The position numbers were made by a program, and so were the translations under genes. The notes beneath the pieces were generated by a model. That model saw only the letters and a list, made by a program, of their open reading frames with translations. It ran no database searches and was not told the DNA's origin. From assembly GCA_013214445.1 (NCBI GenBank), contig JABSPG010000031.1:1-15580 (forward strand): a DNA stretch of 15,580 nucleotides. The letters run 5' to 3'. How positions within the stretch are numbered: the first letter of the stretch is position 1; every line of letters starts with the position of its first letter. The stretch is from Ekhidna sp. (GTDB lineage Bacteria; Bacteroidota; Bacteroidia; Cytophagales; Cyclobacteriaceae). Below, one piece after another: positions 8,049-15,388 of the stretch.

Positions 8049-9356
8049 ATGAAAAAAGTCGCTTTTTATACGCTTGGGTGTAAACTCAATTATTCTGAGA
8101 CCTCTTCCATTTCTCGAATGTTTGAGGACAAAGGGTATCGAAAAGTAGACTTTACAGACCAACCTGACATCTTCATTATAAATACTTGTTCCGTCACAGA
8201 AAATGCTGACAAGAAGTGTAAAAAGATTGTAAAAGAGGCCAAAAAAATCTCGCCAGAGGGGTTCGTCACTATTATCGGCTGCTATGCGCAATTGAAACCA
8301 AAAGAAATCTCTGAAATACCGGGTGTAAATGCCGTTCTAGGTGCTGCTGAAAAATTCCGACTTTTTGACTACTTGGATGATTTCACTCAAGATGGAGTGT
8401 ATGCCTCAGAGATCAGTGATGCAAAAACTTATAACGCTTCGTATTCCATTGCAGATCGTACTCGTACCTTCCTCAAGGTACAAGATGGGTGCAACTATGG
8501 ATGTGCATTTTGCACCATCCCCTTGGCAAGAGGTAAAAGTAGGAGCGACACCATTGAAAACATCATCAATCAAGCAAAAGAAATTGCTAAGACCGAAGTA
8601 AAGGAGGTGGTCCTAACAGGTGTAAATATTGGCGATTTCGGCATTCAAGAGGGAAAAAGAAAAGAGAAGTTCATTGACCTTGTCAAAGCCCTTGATGAAG
8701 TAGAAGGTATCGATCGATTTAGAATCTCCTCTATAGAACCAAACCTTCTCTCCAATGAGGTCATTGAATTTGTAGCGAAATCAAGAAGATTCGTTCCACA
8801 CTTTCATATACCGCTACAGTCTGGTTCAGATACTATTTTGAAAAAAATGAATCGGAGATATTTGACTGATCTGTATAAAAGTAGAGTGAGCACTATTAAA
8901 TCATTGATGCCAGATTGCTGCATTGGAGTGGATGTAATAGTGGGATTCCCAGGTGAAACCGAGGAGGAATTTCTCACTACCTATAACTTCCTGAATGAAC
9001 TTGAAATCTCTTACCTACATGTATTTACTTACTCGGAGAGAGCCAATACTAAGGCTGTGGACATGGATGGTGCGGTACCACAGAGCGAACGAAACAAGAG
9101 ATCTAAAATGCTTCGAGGACTTTCAGAAAAGAAAAAACGCTACTTCTACGAGCAGCAGCTTGGTAAAAACTTTAACGTACTTTTCGAAGAGGATATTCAA
9201 GATGGAATCATGAATGGTTTTACTGAAAACTATGTGAGAGTAGCAGCTAAATACGATCCAGTCCTTGTCAATGAAGTGAAACCCGTGGTTTTAAAGGAAA
9301 TCAACGAAAATGGCCAGGTAGAAGTAGAAGAGGCTGAAGAGGTACTATCACACTGA
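8049..9356 (+). CDS. mtaB: tRNA N6-threonylcarbamoyladenosine-37 C2-methylthiotransferase MtaB
   Basis: This is a radical-SAM methylthiotransferase of 435 aa, normal for the family. The N-terminal UPF0004 domain supplies the three cysteines of the auxiliary cluster: C11 in TLGCKLN, C47 in NTCSVTENADKKC and C78 in IIGCYAQ. The radical-SAM cluster is C148-x3-C152-x2-C155 (CNYGCAFC). Family pieces such as GVNIGDFG, SSIEP, HIPLQSGSD, MNRRY and VDVIVGFPGETEEEF follow. Residues ~375-430 form a TRAM-like beta region (GKNFNVLFEEDIQDGIMNGF). It converts t6A37 to ms2t6A37 in tRNAs decoding ANN codons. I prefer MtaB over MiaB and RimO because of the GCKLN and HIPLQSGSD signatures and the length. A 35-nt gap with its own -7 box separates it from the acyltransferase gene, so it is probably transcribed independently. 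Confidence 0.92.
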   Translation: MKKVAFYTLGCKLNYSETSSISRMFEDKGYRKVDFTDQPDIFIINTCSVTENADKKCKKIVKEAKKISPEGFVTIIGCYAQLKPKEISEIPGVNAVLGAAEKFRLFDYLDDFTQDGVYASEISDAKTYNASYSIADRTRTFLKVQDGCNYGCAFCTIPLARGKSRSDTIENIINQAKEIAKTEVKEVVLTGVNIGDFGIQEGKRKEKFIDLVKALDEVEGIDRFRISSIEPNLLSNEVIEFVAKSRRFVPHFHIPLQSGSDTILKKMNRRYLTDLYKSRVSTIKSLMPDCCIGVDVIVGFPGETEEEFLTTYNFLNELEISYLHVFTYSERANTKAVDMDGAVPQSERNKRSKMLRGLSEKKKRYFYEQQLGKNFNVLFEEDIQDGIMNGFTENYVRVAAKYDPVLVNEVKPVVLKEINENGQVEVEEAEEVLSH

Positions 9357-9603
9357 AACAAGCTTTAAACTTTTGGTCTTTACAGTTCTTTAGTATTCGC
9401 TGGTGTTTACTTTTATGCAATAATTCACTTACCGGAATCGTGATGATAATTAAATCCGATCGTATTTCGGGAAATAACCAAGCAGGACATCTAAATATCA
9501 AAACATTCAAAGTAGAAACCTGACCTGAAGCATGGATAGGCGAGAATGTTAAGATAGGGATTTGTCATCCTTGTATCAAAGGTGTTCTCAAAAAATAATA
9601 CAA
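9357..9603. other. 247-nt gap without a recognisable gene
   Basis: No convincing gene, terminator or promoter is visible here. A 26-codon reading frame (9443-9523) has no support. An imperfect stem (CCGGAAT at 9432-9438 with ATTTCGG near 9464-9470, one G-T pair) has a loop of about 25 nt and no T-run. A-rich sequence (CAAAAAATAATACAA) precedes the next start. TTTG at 9561-9564 has no matching -7 box at the expected distance. It is long for this compact stretch and may hold regulatory sequence I cannot identify. Confidence 0.4.
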
Positions 9604-10212
9604 ATGAAAATCATCTGCATAGGGAGAAACTACGCTGACCATATTGCGGAATTGGGGAATGAACGCCCTGAACATCCGATTATTTTCATGAAGCCTGACA
9701 CTTCTCTTCTAAAAAATAATGAACCCTTCTATCATCCGGATTTTTCAAATGATATTCATCACGAGGTAGAACTGCTAGTAAAAATCAAAAAAGAAGGAAA
9801 ATCCATCCAGCAAGCATTTGCTCATCAATACTATGATGAGATCGGACTAGGAATTGATTTTACTGCCAGAGATTGGCAAACCAAAGTCAAAGAAAAAGGC
9901 CACCCATGGGAAATTGCCAAAGCATTCAATGGGTCAGCTCCTATTTCAAATTTTATCCCCAAAGGAGAAAGAGATATGACCAATATCAATTTCCGTTTGA
10001 ATATCAACGGGAATGAAGTTCAGCAAGGAAATACGAGTCATATGCTATGGCCCGTTGATGAGATTATCTCTTACGTTTCGCAATTCATTTTGCTAAAGAC
10101 CGGAGATATCATTTTTACAGGCACTCCAAAAGGAGTAGGACCGGTAAAAATTGGTGATCGACTGGTTGGATATCTGGAAGATCAACCCATGTTTGATTTT
10201 GAAGTAAAGTAG
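9604..10212 (+). CDS. Fumarylacetoacetate hydrolase (FAH) family protein
   Basis: The ATG at 9604 gives 202 aa and the canonical family start MKIICIGRNYADHIAELG; a longer reading from the TTG at 9562 adds 14 residues with no family resemblance. The metal-binding residues are visible as E54 and E56 in HHEVELLVK and D85 in GLGIDFTARD. The downstream KGHPWEIAKAFNGSAP, QQGNTSHMLWP and GDIIFTGTPKGVGP motifs are those of small FAHD1/YcgM-type enzymes (acylpyruvate hydrolase or oxaloacetate decarboxylase; Mg or Mn dependent, cytoplasmic). The exact substrate cannot be chosen from sequence, and no aromatic catabolism genes are nearby. The A-rich leader is typical for Bacteroidota. It is the first gene of a tight unit: the M23 peptidase GTG starts 3 nt after its TAG. 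Confidence 0.87.
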   Translation: MKIICIGRNYADHIAELGNERPEHPIIFMKPDTSLLKNNEPFYHPDFSNDIHHEVELLVKIKKEGKSIQQAFAHQYYDEIGLGIDFTARDWQTKVKEKGHPWEIAKAFNGSAPISNFIPKGERDMTNINFRLNINGNEVQQGNTSHMLWPVDEIISYVSQFILLKTGDIIFTGTPKGVGPVKIGDRLVGYLEDQPMFDFEVK

Positions 10213-10215
10213 TCC

Positions 10216-12045
10216 GTGCGTTTTCTTAGTATGCTATTTTTATTGGGTTGCCTAGACCTCCTTGCTCAAGAAATTGAGAAAGCAGATTATCAATTTCCGA
10301 TTAATCCAGGGCAACAAAACTATCTGGCAGGTACAGTAGGTGAAATAAGAAGTTCTCATTTTCACACAGGTATTGATGTTAAAACAGGAGGACGAACCGG
10401 ACTTCCAATCTATGCAGTGGCAGACGGTGATATTTCACGTGTGAAGATTTCTGCATACGGCTATGGAGCTGCCCTGTATATGAAGCACCCAAACGGCACC
10501 TACTCTGTCTATGCACACCTCGAGGATTTCGACCCGAAAATTGCAAATTGGGCGCTAAGGCAACAATATAGAAAAGAGTCCTTTGAAGTAGATCTATTCC
10601 CTGAAAGTGGTCAATTCACTTTCAAAAAAGGTGAAATAATTGGCTACTCGGGAAATTCTGGATCATCAAGTGGGCCACACCTGCATTTTGAAATAAGAGA
10701 TGCAAAACATCAGCCTATCGATGTGCTTACCCTTGGCTTTGATGAAATCAAGGACAACCTTGCTCCTGTGGTCAGGAAAATCGCTTTTATCTCACTAGAG
10801 GAAGATGCTAGGATAAACGGGTTCTTTGGTAGATATGAATTCAATTTGGAAAAGCGAGGCATCTATTTTGAAAACACGCAACCTATTCATCTTGAAGGTA
10901 AAATAGGCGTGGAAATATACTCTTATGATGCGATGAACGGGATTCCAAACAAAAATGGAATTGTAAAGACGACACTGCGAATAGATGGAGACACAATATT
11001 TTCTGAATTCAAAGAAAAATTCAATTTTGGAAAACAAAGAAACGCATTGGTTCATTACAACTACCCGGCGTTCAAGAGAGGAAGTAGACGATTCAATAAG
11101 CTCTATCTAGCGGATGGAAATGAACAAACCATATATAGCCGAATAAACAAAGGCTATCACTTTTCAGGTCAAGAACAGATTGTGATTGAAACAGAGGATA
11201 GCTATGGAAACTCATCAAAAACTCGCATTTCACTGTCCAAAAGCCAGGTTACAAAAAAACCAGACCTGTATCGATTCCAGAAGAACGATAATTTCCTTCA
11301 TTTCAAATCCAGCCAGCAAGGCTCAGTGATGCAAGATAAATGGTCGGTTTTGGAGCCATACTTCCAAGATGATACTGAAGGATATTATGTTTGGGACCTT
11401 CGAAAAGGAATCCCTGAAAGCCTCTTTGTAGATGGTAAAACTGTCCCCACAAACTTAGTAGGCATGATCCCTTCCAATCAAAAGATTAGCTATGTTCAAA
11501 GCGAATTCTCCTTGAACTTAAAATCCAGATCCTTATTTGACACCCTATATCTAGGATTCAAAAAAGAACTGGATTCGGCTAGGGATATTGAACTATTTCG
11601 ATTTCAAAACGCCACCCAACCCATCAGATCAAACATCAAAGTCACGCTTAAGCCAAATAAGTCTTACAATCAAGAGCGGGCAAAGGTCTTTAGTGTATTT
11701 GGAAAAAGGTACAATTATATGGGAGGAGAATGGAGTGGAGATGAAATAACATTCTCCACAAGAGACCTAGTGAGCTATACCATTCTCGAAGACAGCATAC
11801 CACCAACCATTGAGCTGAAAGCAGCAACGGAAGATATCTTAAGATTTAGAATCGATGATAAACTATCTGGTATAAAAAGCTATAGAGCATCTCTCAATGG
11901 TGAGTATGTTTTAATGAAATATGAGCCAAAGAGGAAGCTCATCTGGTCAGAAAAACTGAACGAAAACATTCCATTTAAAGGTCGGTTTACTTTGGAAGTA
12001 ATAGATAACTGTAATAACGAAACCATTTACACTAAAACGTTATGA
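10216..12045 (+). CDS. Secreted M23-family metallopeptidase with large C-terminal extension
   Basis: 609 aa from a GTG start 3 nt after the FAH stop; an ATG five codons later (10231) would cut into the signal peptide, so GTG is preferred. MRFLSMLFLLGCLDLLAQ is a signal peptide. The AQ ending suggests type I cleavage, although LLGC could be read as a weak lipobox. Residues ~34-170 are the LytM/M23 domain with all expected residues: H50 and D54 (HFHTGID), H101 (YAHLEDF), H155 and H157 (GPHLHFEIRD). It should be an active zinc endopeptidase acting on peptidoglycan cross-links or peptides outside the inner membrane. Residues ~175-609 are beta-rich, with possible Ig-like segments (IGVEIYSYDAMNGIPN, IVIETEDSYGNSSKTRISL), and I do not recognise them. 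Its TGA overlaps the peroxiredoxin ATG (ATGA), implying coupled translation. Confidence 0.9.
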   Translation: MRFLSMLFLLGCLDLLAQEIEKADYQFPINPGQQNYLAGTVGEIRSSHFHTGIDVKTGGRTGLPIYAVADGDISRVKISAYGYGAALYMKHPNGTYSVYAHLEDFDPKIANWALRQQYRKESFEVDLFPESGQFTFKKGEIIGYSGNSGSSSGPHLHFEIRDAKHQPIDVLTLGFDEIKDNLAPVVRKIAFISLEEDARINGFFGRYEFNLEKRGIYFENTQPIHLEGKIGVEIYSYDAMNGIPNKNGIVKTTLRIDGDTIFSEFKEKFNFGKQRNALVHYNYPAFKRGSRRFNKLYLADGNEQTIYSRINKGYHFSGQEQIVIETEDSYGNSSKTRISLSKSQVTKKPDLYRFQKNDNFLHFKSSQQGSVMQDKWSVLEPYFQDDTEGYYVWDLRKGIPESLFVDGKTVPTNLVGMIPSNQKISYVQSEFSLNLKSRSLFDTLYLGFKKELDSARDIELFRFQNATQPIRSNIKVTLKPNKSYNQERAKVFSVFGKRYNYMGGEWSGDEITFSTRDLVSYTILEDSIPPTIELKAATEDILRFRIDDKLSGIKSYRASLNGEYVLMKYEPKRKLIWSEKLNENIPFKGRFTLEVIDNCNNETIYTKTL

Positions 12046-12494
12046 TCACACTAAAACCTGGAGATAACGCTCCAAACTTCGAAAGCAAAGACCAAGATGG
12101 AAACTCAGTCAAACTAGCCGATTATCAAGGAAAAAAGCTAGTACTCTATTTTTACCCTAAGGACAATACTCCTGGTTGCACCGCAGAGTCCTGCAATTTG
12201 AGAGATAACTATGAAGCCCTTCAGGCTCAGGGTTATGAAGTGCTAGGAGTAAGTAGTGATGGAGAAAAATCACACAAAAAATTTATTGACAAGTATGAAC
12301 TTCCATTTAAGCTACTAGCAGATGAGGATAAATCTGTTCATGAAGCCTTTGGAACATGGGATTTGAAGAAGTTCATGGGCAAGGAATATATGGGTACCCT
12401 GCGATCTACGTTTCTTATTGATGAAGAAGGTAAAATAGAGGAGGTGATTGAAAAAGTAAAAACCAAAGATCATACAGCCCAGATTCTAAAGTAA
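12042..12494 (+). CDS. bcp: Thioredoxin-dependent peroxiredoxin, PrxQ/Bcp type
   Basis: This 150-aa protein is the standard PrxQ/Bcp size. Residues 36-51 (YFYPKDNTPGCTAESC) carry P39, T43 and peroxidatic C46 of the PxxxTxxC motif. C51, five residues later, is the resolving cysteine typical of PrxQ. R121 (GTLRSTF) completes the active site. It reduces hydrogen and organic peroxides with electrons from thioredoxin, in the cytoplasm; no signal peptide is present. The ATG overlaps the M23 peptidase stop by 4 nt, making it the last gene of the FAH-M23-Prx unit. Its stop is only 6 nt from the gpsA stop on the other strand, and no terminator hairpin is visible between them, so read-through into antisense of gpsA is possible. 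Confidence 0.93.
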   Translation: MITLKPGDNAPNFESKDQDGNSVKLADYQGKKLVLYFYPKDNTPGCTAESCNLRDNYEALQAQGYEVLGVSSDGEKSHKKFIDKYELPFKLLADEDKSVHEAFGTWDLKKFMGKEYMGTLRSTFLIDEEGKIEEVIEKVKTKDHTAQILK

Positions 12495-12500
12495 GTTCCC

Positions 12501-13583
12501 CTAGTCTTCAGGCTCGGGCTCGAGGAAATCAATTTCGGCACGAAAAGGGAAGTTCATCAAATAATGGTGAGCTTCCTCTATTGTCATTTTATCGTGAATG
12601 ATTTTATACAGTGTTTCAGTAATCGGACACCTAACACGGTAAGACTCTGACAGCTCATTTATGATATTTATGGTTTTGACTCCCTCAGCTACCTCATCCA
12701 ACGATTCAATAATCTCCGACAAATTCTCTCCCTTTGCTAGTCGATAGCCAACGGTGAAATTTCGAGATAAATTTGAAGTACAAGTAGCTATCAAGTCACC
12801 TACTCCGGCCAAACCTAGGAATGCCTGAGCATTACCTCCAAGAGCCTGACCAATATATACCATTTCTACGAGTCCTCTGCTTATGAACAGAGACTTAGCG
12901 TTCTCGCCTAAATCCATTCCTGCAATGGTTCCAGCACCCACTGCAATGATGTTCTTAAGAACGCCGCATAGTTCGATCCCAATCAAATCCCTGCTTCCAT
13001 AAATCATGAAACGGTCATTTTTCAGGAGCTTCTGACCGATGCTAACCACCTCATCATAATGTGATGCAACAACTGTAGCGGCCGGCTTTCTTTGATCCAG
13101 CTCCCTTGCTAGGTTGGGGCCTGCCAAACAACCCACACGTAGAACTGAAGTTTCCTCCTTTATTACCTCCGAAATGGTTTTGACGTGTTCTCGGGTAAGC
13201 GGATTATTCCTAGTGATTTTATATTTTTCTGGAACATGTAAATCAAACCCCTTGGTACCATGTATCAACACATGATATGGTTTTAAATGAGGTGCTAATT
13301 TGATGACCAAGTCTCTGAAGTTAGCGGAGGGAACCATTGGAAAAATCACCTCACAACGTTTCGGCACCTCTTCCAATTCATTGATTACTTCCACATTATC
13401 ATGAAGCTTTTGCTTGGCGCTAACCCGCTCCTTCTCAATTTTCTTAGCCTTCTTCGGGTCTCTCACATAGAGAATAACATCTGAATCGTTTTCTGCAAGG
13501 ATATTAGCAATGGCAGTGCCAAAGCTGCCTGCACCAATCACTCCTACAACGTCTCTAGATGTGTTTTTCGAGCCCATAGCCAT
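12501..13583 (-). CDS. gpsA: NAD(P)H-dependent glycerol-3-phosphate dehydrogenase
   Basis: 360 aa, somewhat longer than the usual ~335. The Rossmann motif GAGSFGTA (17-24) opens the NAD(P)-binding domain. HGTKGF (K111), AGPNLARE (154-161), catalytic K210 in CGVLKNIIAVGAG, and GLAGVGDLIATCTSNLSRNF (257-276) are all as expected. It reduces DHAP to sn-glycerol-3-phosphate, the backbone of phospholipids, in the cytoplasm. Extra length comes from a segment after K111 (HVPEKYKITRNNPLTREHV) and an acidic tail (EPEPED). The start at 13583 overlaps the upstream acyltransferase gene by 29 nt; the ATG at 13577 (MGSKN) would also work and still overlap. The order PlsB-like enzyme then GpsA puts supply and use of glycerol-3-phosphate on one message. 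Confidence 0.95.
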   Translation of the reverse strand: MAMGSKNTSRDVVGVIGAGSFGTAIANILAENDSDVILYVRDPKKAKKIEKERVSAKQKLHDNVEVINELEEVPKRCEVIFPMVPSANFRDLVIKLAPHLKPYHVLIHGTKGFDLHVPEKYKITRNNPLTREHVKTISEVIKEETSVLRVGCLAGPNLARELDQRKPAATVVASHYDEVVSIGQKLLKNDRFMIYGSRDLIGIELCGVLKNIIAVGAGTIAGMDLGENAKSLFISRGLVEMVYIGQALGGNAQAFLGLAGVGDLIATCTSNLSRNFTVGYRLAKGENLSEIIESLDEVAEGVKTINIINELSESYRVRCPITETLYKIIHDKMTIEEAHHYLMNFPFRAEIDFLEPEPED

Positions 13584-15228
13584 TCATTCTGTTGTGATAA
13601 TAATACAAGGTATTTGTATCCTGCACTATAATCTTATCTCCTCTCCTAATCAAAGGTCGCTGATCATGATACAAACCAACATTTCGTAACCCATGTTCAA
13701 TTGCATCATACGATTTCTTTTTCATGTGATCTGACATATCAACTTGTCCCTTTGAATGAAGTTTGTTTAACCTGGTTCTCAATTTTCGGAATTTCGATCT
13801 AAACTCCTCATAATCAAGGATCAGATCTTCGTCAGGTAATCGCAATACACTATACAAATCCAACTTTGGATGCTTCCTCTCCAACATTTTGAAAGCAACA
13901 TATGCCACAAGGTGACTTGCAAACACTCGATTGTATTTGTGATACTCCTCGATAATTCGTTTCGCAAGCACTCTGACATACTCCTTTTCCCTTTGGGCAT
14001 CAAATGTGATCTTTTGATCGCGAAGAAAATAGTCTCTGGCATTGATTGGGTTACCATTTTTATCAAAGGAGCTACCTTCATCATCTACATAGTTCCCCAG
14101 AATATCCATACCACGCCCCACATTTACAGATATATCAGAACCTTTAGTAAAGAATTTGAACATAAAAGTTCCCAACTTATATGAGGTTGAAAACTCGTCG
14201 GCCTCCACATAATACCTTTCCCTGCCAGTTCTCTTCAAGTGCTCCCGAATAAGTGATGGAGCTTCCAAAGTAAAATGATAGTTTATCACAACAGGTACAA
14301 TGAATACCTTTCTGACCTCTTCTCCTTCTTTTGCATTTAGATACAATTCACGCTGAGCTTCTATTGCAGTGCCAAGCAAGCCCATTCGAAGGTTCGTCTC
14401 CAACTGACCTGATCTCGACCTTGTTCCTCCTGGGAAAAATAAAGAGTGACAACCTTTCTTTATCGCATTCCTTGAATAGGTTTTTAGCGTTTCTAAATAG
14501 ATTGGATTCTTCTTCCTGCGATCTACTTTATAAGCTCCCAGGCTGTTCATGAAATAAGCCAGGATTTTGATATTGAAGAGATTCAATCCAGCCCCATAAA
14601 TAAATGGTGGCAAGCCTAAAAATTGAATGGCCCAACCGATAAGAATTGAATCTAAGTTGCTAAAGTGGGTAGGAACCATAACCACCGTGCCTTTTTTTGC
14701 CAACGAGCGAATATGTTCGGTCTCCCCAATAACATGAATCTTATCATCCAGATCCAGCCTGCGACTAAATAGAGATAATAACCCCTCTACTCTTGCAGCG
14801 TTCAACAACCTTGCAAATCCAAAAGTGACAAATCGTTGAGCAAACTGATAAGCTGAATTCTTGAAGTTGCCTGCTATCTCCTGTGTATATCTCCGTATTA
14901 TTTCCTCAAGAAGGTGTTTTTCCTGCTCTTTTGCTACTTTCTTATCTTCACCATTTATGTCTAAAAGCCTTGATTGAATACTTTTCCAGTAGACTTTCTC
15001 GTCAGGCGGATCTACCCTCCAGGGATTAGCTTTCATCCGCAGTTTTTCTCGATGGATGGTGGTTTCTATATCTTCCCGAAGTGAGGCTTTTTTGTTTCCA
15101 AGCAGGTGATTGTAGGTATCGGAAGTCACTTCATCAATAAATTCCTTACGATTCTTGGACAGCTTTACGATGGGCCATTCATTCTTGTTCGGAATAATCT
15201 CTGAGTAGCTAATTTTCTTTTTCCGCAT
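13555..15228 (-). CDS. PlsB-like glycerol-3-phosphate acyltransferase
   Basis: 557 aa. The central part (about 165-345) is an acyltransferase with the full motif set: THFSNLDS (187-194) with canonical HX4D (H188, D193), GAYKVDRR (231-238), FPGGTRSRSG (265-274) and IVPVVINYHF (310-319). FPGGTRSR in block III and the substrate loop favour GPAT/PlsB relatives over PlsC. A charged helical N-terminal region of ~165 residues and a C-terminal region of ~200 residues flank it, as in larger GPATs, although it is shorter than E. coli PlsB (~800 aa). Likely reaction: acyl transfer to the sn-1 position of glycerol-3-phosphate, giving lysophosphatidate, at the inner membrane. The 29-nt overlap with gpsA, which makes its substrate, supports this. 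An alternative is acylation of another lipid precursor. The start ATG at 15228 follows a plausible -7 box. Confidence 0.85.
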   Translation of the reverse strand: MRKKKISYSEIIPNKNEWPIVKLSKNRKEFIDEVTSDTYNHLLGNKKASLREDIETTIHREKLRMKANPWRVDPPDEKVYWKSIQSRLLDINGEDKKVAKEQEKHLLEEIIRRYTQEIAGNFKNSAYQFAQRFVTFGFARLLNAARVEGLLSLFSRRLDLDDKIHVIGETEHIRSLAKKGTVVMVPTHFSNLDSILIGWAIQFLGLPPFIYGAGLNLFNIKILAYFMNSLGAYKVDRRKKNPIYLETLKTYSRNAIKKGCHSLFFPGGTRSRSGQLETNLRMGLLGTAIEAQRELYLNAKEGEEVRKVFIVPVVINYHFTLEAPSLIREHLKRTGRERYYVEADEFSTSYKLGTFMFKFFTKGSDISVNVGRGMDILGNYVDDEGSSFDKNGNPINARDYFLRDQKITFDAQREKEYVRVLAKRIIEEYHKYNRVFASHLVAYVAFKMLERKHPKLDLYSVLRLPDEDLILDYEEFRSKFRKLRTRLNKLHSKGQVDMSDHMKKKSYDAIEHGLRNVGLYHDQRPLIRRGDKIIVQDTNTLYYYHNRMNGYGLEKHI

Positions 15229-15250
15229 GTACCTTTTTAGAAAAGTGGCG

Positions 15251-15258
15251 GAAAGATA
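15251..15258 (-). promoter_or_regulatory. Candidate -7 box of the PlsB-like/gpsA operon
   Basis: On the minus strand TATCTTTC (15258 to 15251) differs from TAnnTTTG only at the last base and ends 22 nt before the ATG at 15228. No good -33 TTTG is seen at the standard distance, so the call is moderate. Confidence 0.4.
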
Positions 15259-15373
15259 CTGCTATTCATGGGAATTGAAGTTTGAGAAATCAAGAATAGA
15301 AATTTGGTCGTAAAATGGTGATTGAAAACGAAAACACCGCTCATGAACATAAGTTATCTACCATTAAGATAAG

Positions 15374-15381
15374 TATACTTG
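15374..15381 (+). promoter_or_regulatory. Candidate -7 box of the polyprenyl synthase gene (near-leaderless)
   Basis: TATACTTG differs from TAnnTTTG at one position and ends 7 nt before the ATG at 15389, almost the same geometry as at mtaB. It lies in the 160-nt divergent gap with the PlsB-like gene. No -33 element is obvious. Confidence 0.45.
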
Positions 15382-15388
15382 CATACCC

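Noticed and set aside
9432..9470. Imperfect hairpin CCGGAAT/ATTTCGG as an mtaB terminator
   Set aside because: The loop is about 25 nt, the stem is short with a G-T pair, and no T-run follows.
9301..9510. 69-aa reading frame on the minus strand over the mtaB 3' end
   Set aside because: It overlaps mtaB codons, shows no domain or plausible composition and has no promoter, so it is an antisense shadow.
9443..9523. 26-codon plus-strand reading frame in the mtaB-FAH gap
   Set aside because: It is too short, with no promoter, no A-rich leader close to the ATG and no recognisable sequence.
9562..9603. TTG start for the FAH protein
   Set aside because: The 14 extra residues do not resemble the family, whose members begin like MKIICIGRNY at 9604.
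12495..12500. Possible bidirectional terminator between the peroxiredoxin gene and gpsA
   Set aside because: Only 6 nt lie between the stops, and no hairpin with a T-run was found across the junction.
13870..14184. 104-aa plus-strand reading frame opposite the PlsB-like gene
   Set aside because: It lies fully inside a well-supported coding region on the other strand and has no family features.
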